Shown here piece after piece: positions 53,227 to 63,426 of a stretch of DNA of 64,000 bases. Source of the DNA: Bacillota bacterium. GTDB taxonomy: Bacteria; Bacillota; Bacilli; Bacillales; Cytobacillaceae. The notes beneath the pieces were generated by a model. It was given only the letters and a program-made list of their open reading frames with translations, did no database searches and was not told the DNA's origin. Within the stretch, counting starts at the first letter, position 1, and each line of letters starts with the position of its first letter. Where the stretch lies: NCBI GenBank assembly GCA_030705955.1, contig JAUZPL010000002.1, positions 62,001-126,000 of the forward strand, written 5' to 3'. The position numbers were made by a program, and so were the translations under genes.

Positions 53227-54543
53227 ATGACTCATATCATACTTGCCTTACTAGCAATCATTATTGTTATATTAGGTGTTTCATGGTTTAAATGGCATGC
53301 TTTTATCAGCTTAACAGTTGCAGGTCTATTCTTAGCCATTTCTTCTGGGTTATCAATGGATAAAATTGTGGCTAGTTACGAGACTGGAATGGGTGGAACG
53401 TTGGGCCACTTAGTTGGAATTTTAGCTCTAGGAACGATCCTTGGAAAAATGATGGCTGAGTCTGGAGCTGGAGTCCAAATCGCTGAGTTCTTTATCAAGA
53501 AATTCGGTGTTAAATACCTTCCATGGGCAATGCTGCTTTCAGGAATTGTGGTTGGTCTACCAGTATTCTTTGAAGTAGGAATTTTAATTATCTTGCCTTT
53601 AGTCATTTCTATTCATAAGACATCAAAACAAAACATCCTTCTAATTGCACTTCCTGCCATTACAGGATTATCGATTGTTCACGGTTTAGTCCCTCCACAT
53701 CCAGGGGCAGTTGCTGCAATTGGTATTTATAATGCTAATCTTGGAAAAGTTCTATTATATTCGTTAATTGTTGTGATTCCTTCTGCTATTTTAGCAGGTC
53801 CAGTTTTTGCAAAATGGGTTCATAAACGCGTTGTACCAGAAAATGAGCCTGAATTAATCAAAATCAATATGGAAGCAAAAAAACCAGGTGCTGGAATCTC
53901 TTTCTTTGTAATTTTATTACCAGTTATTTTAATGATTTTCTCTGCTGTAGCACCATATATGCATTTCTCTGTTGGATTAACAAAGTTCTTTGTCTTTATC
54001 GGAAGTCCATTACTTGCCTTATTAATTTCTGTTTTCGTTGCGTTTTACTTCCTTGGTGTTCGTCAAGGTATCAATAAAGCGGATCTTAAGAAGTTTACAG
54101 AAGAATGCCTTTTACCTGTTGGCTCCATTCTTGCTATAATCGGTGCTGGCGGTGCATTTAAACAAATTCTTATCGATAGTGGAGTAGGAACAACCATCGG
54201 TGGGTATGCACAACACTTCTCACTATCACCACTAGTATTAGCGTTTATCATTGCTGGCTTAATCCGTATTGCAACTGGATCTGCAACCGTTGCACTTACA
54301 ACGGCAGCAGGTATTGTTGCACCAATTGTACAACATATGTCAGGTGTTAACTTAGAACTATTAGTTATTGCAACAGGGGCAGGTTCTTTAATGTTCTCCC
54401 ATGTTAATGATGCAGGCTTCTGGATGGTAAAAGAATATTTAGGGTTATCTGTTAAAGAAACATTTAAAACTTGGACTGTTTTAGAAACGATTCTTTCCTT
54501 TGTCGCATTTGGAGTCACTTTAATCTTAAATATGTTTGTGTAA
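53227..54543 (+). CDS. gntP: Gluconate permease, GntP family
   Basis: 438 residues, about 12-14 membrane helices. GntP features include GGTLGHLVGILALGTILGKMM, GLPVFFEVGIL, HGLVPPHPGAVAA and SHVNDAGFWMVKEY. It imports gluconate by proton symport. ATG 53227 is 9 bases after AGGGTGG; a longer frame has no site. The kinase and an RpiR-type regulator lie next door, giving a complete gluconate uptake module in three units instead of the gntRKPZ operon. Confidence 0.88.
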   Translation: MTHIILALLAIIIVILGVSWFKWHAFISLTVAGLFLAISSGLSMDKIVASYETGMGGTLGHLVGILALGTILGKMMAESGAGVQIAEFFIKKFGVKYLPWAMLLSGIVVGLPVFFEVGILIILPLVISIHKTSKQNILLIALPAITGLSIVHGLVPPHPGAVAAIGIYNANLGKVLLYSLIVVIPSAILAGPVFAKWVHKRVVPENEPELIKINMEAKKPGAGISFFVILLPVILMIFSAVAPYMHFSVGLTKFFVFIGSPLLALLISVFVAFYFLGVRQGINKADLKKFTEECLLPVGSILAIIGAGGAFKQILIDSGVGTTIGGYAQHFSLSPLVLAFIIAGLIRIATGSATVALTTAAGIVAPIVQHMSGVNLELLVIATGAGSLMFSHVNDAGFWMVKEYLGLSVKETFKTWTVLETILSFVAFGVTLILNMFV

Positions 54544-54594
54544 GAATATAAACATAAAGCACATTGGAATTGACCTTCGAACATTGCAATTTAC

Positions 54595-54637
54595 AAAAGA
54601 AACTCCCTCATTATTTTTGGGGGAGTTTCTTTTTTAT
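54595..54637. terminator. Terminator between convergent gntP and the RpiR gene
   Basis: AAGAAACTCCC pairs with GGGAGTTTCTT, followed by T residues on the plus strand. The regulator's stop codon is inside the loop. Confidence 0.8.
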
Positions 54638-55414
54638 TTTGATAATGCTAGAACATAAAGCATCTATTAGGGCTAATTGAGTAATTTGTGATGAAAATCC
54701 TGCTGGTAGATTTTCTGTTTCTTCTGTACTCGTATAAAGAGCAATATCTACGTTTAAACTAATGGGAGAATTTAGAGAACTAGTGATTCCAATTGTCTTG
54801 GCACCGGTTTCATTTATTGTTTTTAAAATAGTTATGGTATCCTGATTTGACCCGGAGTGAGAAATAATGATGGCAACATCATTTTTAGTTAAATTTGAAG
54901 CAGAAATGGTTTGAAGATTTGAATCCATACAGGCAGATGCTTTCATTCCGATACTCATAAACTTAAAAGAAGCATTCATTGCTATAATGGAAGAAAGACC
55001 AGACCCATAAAATTCAATTCTATTTGCATGTTGAATGAGGTCAATTGCCTTTTTTATAGACTGATTGTCGATTGATCCTAAAGTATTTTGCAAGGAACGA
55101 ATGTTCAATTTAAAAATTTTTTCAGTTAAGTTTTTTTCAATATCTTCTTCTGTTATTTCCTCCTGGATACTTCGAACAGGGGTTATAACTTCAGATGCAA
55201 GGGCAATTTTCATGGCTTGAAAACCTTTAAAACCAATACGTTTTGAAAATCTAAAAACTGTTGCATCCGCTATGTTTAAGTCATCTGCCACTTCATTAAT
55301 CGTTCTGTGTATGATTGTTTCAGGTTTTTCTAATATATAATCAGCAATTTTCTTTTCCTTTTCGCTAAACTTAGAATAAGAAGAGCGGATGGTTCCTAAG
55401 CAATTTTGCGTCAT
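54611..55414 (-). CDS. RpiR-family transcriptional regulator of gluconate genes
   Basis: 267 residues: N-terminal RpiR HTH (FSEKEKKIADYIL ... DDLNIADATVFRFSKRIGFKGF) and a C-terminal SIS sugar-phosphate binding domain (IEFYGSGLSSIIA, VAIIISHSGSNQDTI). The likely effector is a phosphorylated gluconate intermediate. It lies between gntP and gntK, divergent from the latter. ATG 55414 has AAGGGA 9 bases upstream; an ATG six codons earlier overlaps that site. It replaces the GntR repressor usual in Bacillus gluconate operons. Confidence 0.85.
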   Translation of the reverse strand: MTQNCLGTIRSSYSKFSEKEKKIADYILEKPETIIHRTINEVADDLNIADATVFRFSKRIGFKGFQAMKIALASEVITPVRSIQEEITEEDIEKNLTEKIFKLNIRSLQNTLGSIDNQSIKKAIDLIQHANRIEFYGSGLSSIIAMNASFKFMSIGMKASACMDSNLQTISASNLTKNDVAIIISHSGSNQDTITILKTINETGAKTIGITSSLNSPISLNVDIALYTSTEETENLPAGFSSQITQLALIDALCSSIIKIKKKLPQK

Positions 55415-55485
55415 AGTTTGATTTCCCTTCATTATAGCTCTACCAGCAGTATAGCATAATTGGATATTGGAAAAAATTTTTTTCG

Positions 55486-55499
55486 TGATAACGTTTGCT
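55486..55499. promoter_or_regulatory. cre-like site at the gntK promoter
   Basis: TGATAACGTTTGCT keeps the TG, CG and C positions of the cre consensus, with one mismatch. It overlaps the -35. Confidence 0.5.
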
Positions 55500-55522
55500 T
55501 AATAAAAAAAATTTCGTATAAT
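55494..55522 (+). promoter_or_regulatory. Promoter of gntK
   Basis: A weak -35 (TTTGCT 55494-55499) and TATAAT (55517-55522) with a 17-base spacer. Confidence 0.5.
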
Positions 55523-55530
55523 TAATTTAG

Positions 55531-55547
55531 ATGAAAAAAATTTTCAT
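55531..55547. promoter_or_regulatory. Candidate RpiR-family operator downstream of the gntK -10
   Basis: ATGAAAAAAATTTTCAT, same arms and same five-base spacer as the palindrome at 53057-53073. It lies just after the predicted transcription start. Confidence 0.6.
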
Positions 55548-55615
55548 CATATGTTTTTGTAGATGTTAAAACATGCTGTATTTGGATGATACGCAGTTTT
55601 ATAGGAGGATTAACT

Positions 55616-57154
55616 ATGAATTTAAAATATGTAATTGGAGTAGATATTGGTACGACTAGTGCTAAATCAGTTCTGTACTCGAAGGATGGGACGGTTATCT
55701 CCAATTATCAAATTGAATATCCTTTATACTCTCCAACACCTGAAACCGCTGAGCAAAATCCTGAGGAAATTTTCCGAGCGGTAATAAATACAATTAGACA
55801 AACTATACAAGGAAGTCATGTAAAACCGAAAGACATTCTTTGTGTTTCGTTCAGTTCCGCGATGCATAGTGTGATCGCAGTCGACAAAGAGGGCAAACCT
55901 TTAACAGAGTGTATAACATGGGCTGATAATAGAAGCTCTGACTGGGTTGAAAAAATAAAAGCGGAAATGAATGGACATGACCTTTATTTGCGAACTGGGA
56001 CGCCTATTCATCCAATGGCACCTTTAGCAAAGTTACTTTGGCTTCGAAATGATTATTCTGATCTTTTTTCAAAAAGCTTTAAATTTATTTCAATAAAAGA
56101 ATATATTTTTTATAAGCTTTTCGGAAGGTATGTAGTGGATTATTCTATTGCCTCTGCTACTGGAATGTTTAATATACATTCCTTAAAATGGGATGAAGAA
56201 GCATTGAAGGTCGCGGGTGTTACACCTGATCAATTATCAGAGCCTGTTCCAACCACATATCGTATGACTGGTCTAGATGAAAAGTTCGCAAAGGAAATGA
56301 ACTTACTAAAAGATACACCATTCATTGTAGGAGCAGGTGATGGTGTTCTATCAAATTTAGGTGTGAATGCAATAGAACCTGGAGTCGTTGCGGTCACAAT
56401 TGGAACAAGCGGTGCGATACGCGCGGTTACTGATCGACCAATCACAGATCCAAAAGGAAGAATCTTCTGCTATGCATTAACAGAAAATCACTGGGTTATT
56501 GGTGGACCTGTAAATAATGGCGGAATGATATTTAGATGGGCAAGAGATCAGCTGGGTGATTCAGAAATTGCCGTTGCCAAACGGTTAGGAAAGGATCCTT
56601 ATGAGCTTTTGACAGAAATAGCTGACAGGGTAACCCCAGGTGCTGATGGGCTATTATTTCATCCATATTTAGCTGGAGAACGTGCACCTTTATGGAATTC
56701 AAATGCACGTGGATCCTTTTTTGGAATTGGAATGCATCATAAAAAAGAACATTTAATTCGTGCAGTGCTTGAAGGTGTTATTTTTAATTTATACACAGTC
56801 TTATTGGCACTAAGTGAACTCATTGGTGAACCTAAGAAAATTCATGCCACAGGTGGTTTTGCTAGGTCTGAGTTATGGCGGCAAATGATGTCCGATATTT
56901 TTAATCACGAGGTTTATGTACCGGAAAGCTTTGAAAGTTCTTGTCTTGGTGCAGCCATTTTGGGACTTTATAGTCTTGGTGAAGTTGAATCCTTAAATGT
57001 TGTATCTGAAATGGTCGGAGCAACATATCATCATACACCGGTAAGTGAAAATGTATCTATTTACGAGGATCTTATTCCAATTTATATTCGACTATCAAGA
57101 CTTTTTGAAGAAGAGTATGAAAGTATTGCTTCATTCCAAAAGAAATGGGTTTAA
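55616..57154 (+). CDS. gntK: Gluconokinase, FGGY family
   Basis: 512 residues: N-terminal phosphate motif IGVDIGTTSAKSVLYS, substrate segment CITWADNRSSDWV, central GAGDGVLSNLGVNAIEPG and the FGGY signature HATGGFARSELWRQMMSD. It phosphorylates gluconate to 6-phosphogluconate for the pentose phosphate pathway. GGAGGA lies 7 bases before ATG 55616, better than the longer frame. Strong terminator downstream. Confidence 0.9.
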   Translation: MNLKYVIGVDIGTTSAKSVLYSKDGTVISNYQIEYPLYSPTPETAEQNPEEIFRAVINTIRQTIQGSHVKPKDILCVSFSSAMHSVIAVDKEGKPLTECITWADNRSSDWVEKIKAEMNGHDLYLRTGTPIHPMAPLAKLLWLRNDYSDLFSKSFKFISIKEYIFYKLFGRYVVDYSIASATGMFNIHSLKWDEEALKVAGVTPDQLSEPVPTTYRMTGLDEKFAKEMNLLKDTPFIVGAGDGVLSNLGVNAIEPGVVAVTIGTSGAIRAVTDRPITDPKGRIFCYALTENHWVIGGPVNNGGMIFRWARDQLGDSEIAVAKRLGKDPYELLTEIADRVTPGADGLLFHPYLAGERAPLWNSNARGSFFGIGMHHKKEHLIRAVLEGVIFNLYTVLLALSELIGEPKKIHATGGFARSELWRQMMSDIFNHEVYVPESFESSCLGAAILGLYSLGEVESLNVVSEMVGATYHHTPVSENVSIYEDLIPIYIRLSRLFEEEYESIASFQKKWV

Positions 57155-57158
57155 AGAA

Positions 57159-57207
57159 AAGCGTTTGTTCCAAGTGTTTACTACTTGGAACAAACGCTTA
57201 TTTTTTT
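57159..57207 (+). terminator. Terminator of gntK
   Basis: AAGCGTTTGTTCCAAGT pairs with ACTTGGAACAAACGCTT, followed by ATTTTTTT. Confidence 0.9.
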
Positions 57208-57378
57208 CTTCAAAACTAGACAAATCCTCCAAAATAAAGGCGAAATGGTAAGTAATTTGTCTAAAGATTCTGATATTTTTTAAAAGGAAAAATAATTAGA
57301 TAGGCGAATCTTTTAATCGAAGGAGGGAGATAAAAACTGCGGAAGTACAATCTTTTTATTTTAGGAGGAGGCTATCGA

Positions 57379-59742
57379 ATGAAAAGAAAAGAAAGCAAAA
57401 AAGTGAATAAGAACAAAGTGGTGAAAGTGACAACAACCCTTGCAATTTGCACGGGAATCGCGTGGAGTCCTTTAGGGCTTGCACACGCAACGACCGGTTT
57501 TACGCAAAAGCCAGTCTCTGTAGCACACGGCCCTATGAATCAACCTCTCAGTAATCTAACACTACCTAAAAATGTTGTAAGCCCCAAATTCATGGACGTG
57601 AACACTCATTGGTTACAGCTTGGACCAAGCCCAATTACAGGTGAATACGGAGATAATGGTGCACCACGATCTGATTCTGGTCGTGTGGCGAGTATTGCCA
57701 TTTCAGAAAATAAAAATCTCAAAACAGTTTATGTTGGTGCGGCAAATGGTGGTGTTTGGTCATCAATTAATGATGGTACAACCTGGACGCCGCTAACCGA
57801 TGACCAGGCAACCCTTGCAACTGGCAGTGTGGCTGTTGATCCCAACAATACAAGCATTGTTTATGTTGGCACAGGTGAGCAGCACTTTAGTGCAGATTCC
57901 CGTTATGGGCGGGGGATTCTAAAGTCCACTGACGGAGGGAAAAGCTGGGCAACCCTTGGTGCAGATGTTTTTGGTGGGTACCACATTGGTAAAGTTGCTG
58001 TTGATCCAAACAATTCATTAAATGTTTGGGTGGCCGCAGATAATGGGCTTTATAAATCCACTAATGGGGGACAGACCTGGACTGTAAAGTGGTCAACTCA
58101 AGGCAATATATCTAAACCGACTGATGTCTATATTGATAAAAACAATCCAGGCGTTATTTATATGAGTTCTGCGCGTGGTGGTCTTTATAAGAGTACAGAT
58201 GGTGGATCCAGTTTTAAATTGTTAGGTGAAGGCACTCTTCCAAACTACAATGTAAACCCAAGCATGTATAATGCTTCTCTTGCTGTTGTGGAAGGTGCAG
58301 GTGGTCAATCTGATACTGTTTATTCTGCCTACTCTGATGGTTATGGTAACCTTATGGGTATGTTCAAGAGCACTGATAGCGGTGAGACATGGAATCAATT
58401 AAACAATGTGCCTCAGTATTTTGATTCAAACTATAGTTATTATGGAGAATACGACCCAAAGTATGCTGGCGGTCAGGGATGGTATGATAACGTCATTGCT
58501 GTAGATCCAACGAATCCAGAGCATATTATCGCAGGTGGTATCACGTTAATTGAAACGTACGATGGTGGTACGACTTGGAAGTCACTAGATACATTCTTTA
58601 ATGCAAACCCAGGTGATATTAATACCCATCCTGACCAGCATACTATTGTTTTTGATTCACAAGGAAATGCTTATGTAGGGAATGATGGTGGGGTCTTTAA
58701 GGAATCAACAGATGGGAAATGGCATAATTTAAACTCTAACCTAAATACAGTGACATTCTATCCTGGACTAACTGCTTTTAATGGCGGTAACTTTGTGATG
58801 GGTGGCGCTCAAGACAATGGAACAAATCTTTATACGGGTCAAAAATCATGGCTACAAGAAACTGGTGGTGATGGAGGCTATACTTATGTTGATCCACAAA
58901 ATCCTAATTTTATGCTCGCTGAGTTCCAATACGGAACAATTCTGAAATCTGAGGATGGCGGGCAAAATTGGGATTATGCATATCCAAAATACTTGGATCC
59001 AGATTATCTCCAAGATGAAGAATCAGTAAATGATGATGAAGATGGTGCTGCTCCGTTTGTTACTCCATTCACGGCTAGGCCTCTAGATAATGGTAAATAT
59101 GAGGTTATTGTAGGTGCTGACCGTATATATAAGAGTACGAATAATGGTAACGTGGGCAGTTATAGTGCTATTAGCCCAGTGTTAGGTTCTGCTGTAAATG
59201 CAGTTTCCCAATCTAAAACAAATCCTAATGTCATTTATGTTGGAACAGCTAAAGGTGATGTATATGTGACCTATTCAGGTGGTGGTACAGATCCATCTGC
59301 ATGGCACAAAATCACCCGTTCTGGTACCTTAGATGCTCGTGCATACGTGGCTGGAATTGCTATTAATCCAACAAATGACCACGAAATAACAGTGACTTAT
59401 AGCAATACAGGGTATTACAGTCCAGAAAGTACAAATCACGTCTTTTATTGTGCAGATACAACAAATCCAAACTGGACCAATGTATCAGCGAACTTACCAG
59501 CAACTTACGCACCGTCTGTTACCTACTTAGGTCAAAGCGTGGTGGTCGGTACTGAACAAGGTGTCTTCATGGCAAAACCAGGCAGTGATGATTGGTCCAA
59601 ACTTGGAAATAATCTTCCAAATGTTCCGGTAACTAGCGTTGTTTATGCAGGCAATGGTAAATTGGTTGCGGGCACTTATGGACGTGGTGCATTTAGTCTC
59701 GAACTAGGTCCAGATGCTAAACATCTTGCAGGTCTTAAATAA
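57379..59742 (+). CDS. Secreted Asp-box (BNR) beta-propeller protein
   Basis: 787 residues with a signal peptide (cut near LAHA, residue 37). At least seven Asp-box motifs occur: SINDGTTW, STDGGKSW, STNGGQTW, STDGGSSF, STDSGETW, TYDGGTTW, SEDGGQNW, suggesting two propellers as in sortilin/VPS10-like bacterial proteins. HPDQHTIVFD and GNDGGVFKES, GGAQDNGTN and GGDGGYTYVDP are hallmarks of a widespread uncharacterised family. No catalytic residues, anchor or binding module can be assigned. AGGAGGAGG is 7 bases before ATG. It lies alone between the gluconate and galactose modules. Confidence 0.75.
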   Translation: MKRKESKKVNKNKVVKVTTTLAICTGIAWSPLGLAHATTGFTQKPVSVAHGPMNQPLSNLTLPKNVVSPKFMDVNTHWLQLGPSPITGEYGDNGAPRSDSGRVASIAISENKNLKTVYVGAANGGVWSSINDGTTWTPLTDDQATLATGSVAVDPNNTSIVYVGTGEQHFSADSRYGRGILKSTDGGKSWATLGADVFGGYHIGKVAVDPNNSLNVWVAADNGLYKSTNGGQTWTVKWSTQGNISKPTDVYIDKNNPGVIYMSSARGGLYKSTDGGSSFKLLGEGTLPNYNVNPSMYNASLAVVEGAGGQSDTVYSAYSDGYGNLMGMFKSTDSGETWNQLNNVPQYFDSNYSYYGEYDPKYAGGQGWYDNVIAVDPTNPEHIIAGGITLIETYDGGTTWKSLDTFFNANPGDINTHPDQHTIVFDSQGNAYVGNDGGVFKESTDGKWHNLNSNLNTVTFYPGLTAFNGGNFVMGGAQDNGTNLYTGQKSWLQETGGDGGYTYVDPQNPNFMLAEFQYGTILKSEDGGQNWDYAYPKYLDPDYLQDEESVNDDEDGAAPFVTPFTARPLDNGKYEVIVGADRIYKSTNNGNVGSYSAISPVLGSAVNAVSQSKTNPNVIYVGTAKGDVYVTYSGGGTDPSAWHKITRSGTLDARAYVAGIAINPTNDHEITVTYSNTGYYSPESTNHVFYCADTTNPNWTNVSANLPATYAPSVTYLGQSVVVGTEQGVFMAKPGSDDWSKLGNNLPNVPVTSVVYAGNGKLVAGTYGRGAFSLELGPDAKHLAGLK

Positions 59743-59779
59743 ATTTTTGGTAACGAAATCACCTAAGAAATAACTCATG

Positions 59780-59817
59780 AACCGTTTAGGAATAAACATT
59801 CCTAGGCGGTTTTTTTA
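59780..59817 (+). terminator. Terminator of the Asp-box gene
   Basis: AACCGTTTAGGAAT and ATTCCTAGGCGGTT form a stem with a small mismatch, followed by T residues. Confidence 0.75.
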
Positions 59818-59861
59818 ACTAAAAAGGATTCATTTTCTGTCATGGGGTATTAATCAAATAC

Positions 59862-59906
59862 AACGAGATGACCACTTTATAGTAATGGTCATCTCGTTAT
59901 TTCTTG
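59862..59906 (+). terminator. Second hairpin downstream of the Asp-box gene
   Basis: AACGAGATGACCA pairs perfectly with TGGTCATCTCGTT, followed by ATTTCTTG. It may back up the first terminator. The remaining AT-rich sequence to 60099 holds only the regulator's control region. Confidence 0.6.
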
Positions 59907-59999
59907 TTAATTGGCCCCCTGCAATTAAGGCTCATGATCAGAATTATTTCTTATGTAAATAGGCTTTTCATGGTTGATTGGATGTATAAAGTGATGGAA

Positions 60000-60016
60000 T
60001 AGTAAAATATTTACTA
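60000..60016. promoter_or_regulatory. Candidate operator of the LacI-family regulator
   Basis: TAGTAAA-ATA-TTTACTA, perfect 7-bp arms, about 85 bases before the regulator's start. TTTACTA half-sites recur at 60031 and at 61132 upstream of galK. Confidence 0.5.
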
Positions 60017-60021
60017 AATAA

Positions 60022-61086
<1,065 letters not shown>

Positions 61087-61219
61087 CATAAACCTTTCTT
61101 CTATTTAAAGATAATTAAAAATTTACTAAAATACAGAATATTTTTTACTTAAAAAAGAAATAAGGATTTTGTTTGTACTATTTATTAGTAACATTACAAT
61201 TATTTGAGGTGAACGTGCA
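61087..61219 (+). promoter_or_regulatory. Upstream region of galK with a TTTACTA half-site
   Basis: No gene. TTTACTA at 61132-61138 matches an arm of the candidate operator at 60000, and TACTA-TTTAT-TAGTA forms another inverted repeat near 61176-61190. The ribosome site GAGGTGA lies before ATG 61220. Confidence 0.4.
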
Positions 61220-62407
61220 ATGGAATTTAAACAATTGGAAAGAAAATTCAATGAAGTTTTTTCAACTATACAAACTAATGAATTTCGTACATTTTTTTCA
61301 CCAGGAAGAATTAACTTAATTGGTGAACATACAGACTACAATGGTGGACATGTCTTTCCCGGTGCCATTACGTTTGGAACCTACGGATTGTCAAGAAAAA
61401 GACAAGATCGCATGATTCGGTTGTTTTCAATGAATTTTGAAGAAAAAGGAATCGTCGAGTTTCCCCTTGATGAATTATCTTATGAAAATGCTCATGGTTG
61501 GGCAAATTACCCAAAAGGAATGATCCGTTATATTCAAGAGAAAGGCTGGGAGTTATCTTCTGGACTTGACATTCTTATATATGGAAATATTCCAAATGGT
61601 GCTGGTCTTTCCTCCTCTGCATCACTTGAAATATTAATAGGAATTATTGTGAATGAAATGTTTGCCCTGCATATTCATCGTCTGGATTTGGTGAATTTAG
61701 GAAAAAAAGTAGAAAATGAGTTTATTGGTGTGAATAGCGGTATCATGGACCAATTTGCAGTTGGAATGGGAAAGGAAAACTGTGGGATTCTACTAGATTG
61801 CCAGACACTTAAATACGAATATGCACCATTAGATTTGGATGGATATAAAATCATCATCATAAACACAAATAAAAGAAGAGAACTTTCAGACTCAAAATAT
61901 AATGAGCGAAGAAGTGAATGTGAAGAAGCACTAAAACGCCTTCAACAGATAAAAAATATATCTTCTTTAGGTGAATTAACAGAGGAAGACTTTGAAGCGG
62001 TAAAAGAAGTGATTCATAATGAGGTTTTAACAAAACGAGCAAAGCATGCAGTCTATGAAAATCAAAGAACATTAAAGGCGTTGAAGTCATTAAAAAGTGG
62101 GGATTTAAAAAGATTTGGGCAATTGATGAATGCTTCCCATGTTTCATTAAGAGATGATTATGAGGTAACGGGGGTAGAATTAGATACCCTTGTTGAGGCG
62201 GCTTGGGAACAAGAGGGGACCATTGGCGCAAGAATGACGGGGGCTGGATTTGGTGGCTGCGCGATCGCCATTGTTGAGGATGAAAATGTGGAAAAATTTA
62301 TTCGGGAGGTTGGGATAAATTATCAAGAAAAGATTGGTTATGAAGCAACTTTTTATGTAGCTAGTATTGGAGATGGAGCAAAAGAAATAACGAAAGAGTT
62401 AAATTAA
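61220..62407 (+). CDS. galK: Galactokinase
   Basis: 395 residues of the GHMP family with the galactokinase signature [23 protein letters not shown] loop [12 protein letters not shown], and [14 protein letters not shown]. First enzyme of the Leloir pathway, making galactose-1-phosphate. galE follows after 17 bases. Confidence 0.93.
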   Translation: MEFKQLERKFNEVFSTIQTNEFRTFFSPGRINLIGEHTDYNGGHVFPGAITFGTYGLSRKRQDRMIRLFSMNFEEKGIVEFPLDELSYENAHGWANYPKGMIRYIQEKGWELSSGLDILIYGNIPNGAGLSSSASLEILIGIIVNEMFALHIHRLDLVNLGKKVENEFIGVNSGIMDQFAVGMGKENCGILLDCQTLKYEYAPLDLDGYKIIIINTNKRRELSDSKYNERRSECEEALKRLQQIKNISSLGELTEEDFEAVKEVIHNEVLTKRAKHAVYENQRTLKALKSLKSGDLKRFGQLMNASHVSLRDDYEVTGVELDTLVEAAWEQEGTIGARMTGAGFGGCAIAIVEDENVEKFIREVGINYQEKIGYEATFYVASIGDGAKEITKELN

Positions 62408-62424
62408 TAAGGGGGCTTCCAAAA

Positions 62425-63414
62425 ATGAGTATATTAGTTCTTGGTGGTGCAGGGTATATTGGTTCCCATGCTGTTTACCAATTAATTGATCAACATGTTG
62501 AAGTGATTGTTGTAGATAACCTACAAACAGGCCATAAGGATGCCATCCACCCAATGGCGAAGTTTTATGAGGGGGATATTCGAGATAAAGCTTTTTTAAA
62601 AGAAGTGTTTGAAAAAGAACATATTGATGGAGTTATTCATTTCGCAGCCAATTCACTTGTTGGTGAATCGATGATAAATCCAATCAAGTATTTTGATAAT
62701 AATGTATACGGAACACAAGTTGTTCTAGATGTAATGAAAGAATATAACGTGAACAAAATCGTTTTCTCTTCTACAGCAGCAACCTATGGTGATCAAAAAG
62801 TAATGCCAATTACCGAAGAAGCCGCTACGATTCCAACCAATGCATATGGTGAAACAAAACTAGCCATGGAAAAATTAATGAAATGGTGTGATAAGGCTTA
62901 CGGCATTAAATATGTGGCCTTAAGATATTTCAATGTAGCTGGGGCAAGAGCAACAGGTGAAATTGGCGAAGACCACCACCCTGAAACCCACTTAATTCCT
63001 GTTGTTCTACAGGTAGCATTAGGTCAACGTGAACATATTTCTATTTTTGGTGAAGACTATGATACTCAAGATGGAACCTGCATTAGGGATTATATCCATG
63101 TCGAGGATTTAATTGACGCACATATTTTAGCTTTACATTACCTTCAAAATGACGGAGAAAGCAATGTGTTTAATCTTGGCAGCAGCCGAGGTTTTTCAGT
63201 AAAGGAAATTGTAGAAGCAGTAAGAGAAGTAACTGGACATCCAATTCCTGCTAAAGTGGAAGGAAGACGAGCTGGAGATCCAGGATCCCTGGTTGCTTCT
63301 TCAGAAAAGGCAAAACATGTACTTGGTTGGAATCCGAAAAGGACCTCAATACAAGAAATTATTGAACATGCATGGAAATGGCATCTGTCAAACCCAAAAG
63401 GGTATACGAATTAA
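62425..63414 (+). CDS. galE: UDP-glucose 4-epimerase
   Basis: 329 residues. NAD motif GGAGYIGSHAVYQLI, catalytic SSTAATYG and Y-x3-K in NAYGETKLAME. It interconverts UDP-glucose and UDP-galactose. GGGGG precedes ATG. galT begins 12 bases after the stop. Confidence 0.93.
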   Translation: MSILVLGGAGYIGSHAVYQLIDQHVEVIVVDNLQTGHKDAIHPMAKFYEGDIRDKAFLKEVFEKEHIDGVIHFAANSLVGESMINPIKYFDNNVYGTQVVLDVMKEYNVNKIVFSSTAATYGDQKVMPITEEAATIPTNAYGETKLAMEKLMKWCDKAYGIKYVALRYFNVAGARATGEIGEDHHPETHLIPVVLQVALGQREHISIFGEDYDTQDGTCIRDYIHVEDLIDAHILALHYLQNDGESNVFNLGSSRGFSVKEIVEAVREVTGHPIPAKVEGRRAGDPGSLVASSEKAKHVLGWNPKRTSIQEIIEHAWKWHLSNPKGYTN

Positions 63415-63426
63415 GGAGTAGAGACC

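Noticed and set aside
57379-59742. GH74 xyloglucanase assignment for the Asp-box protein
   Set aside because: Asp-boxes are shared with many families, and the GH74 catalytic context was not recognised; the HPDQH/GNDGG/QDNGT pattern fits another family.
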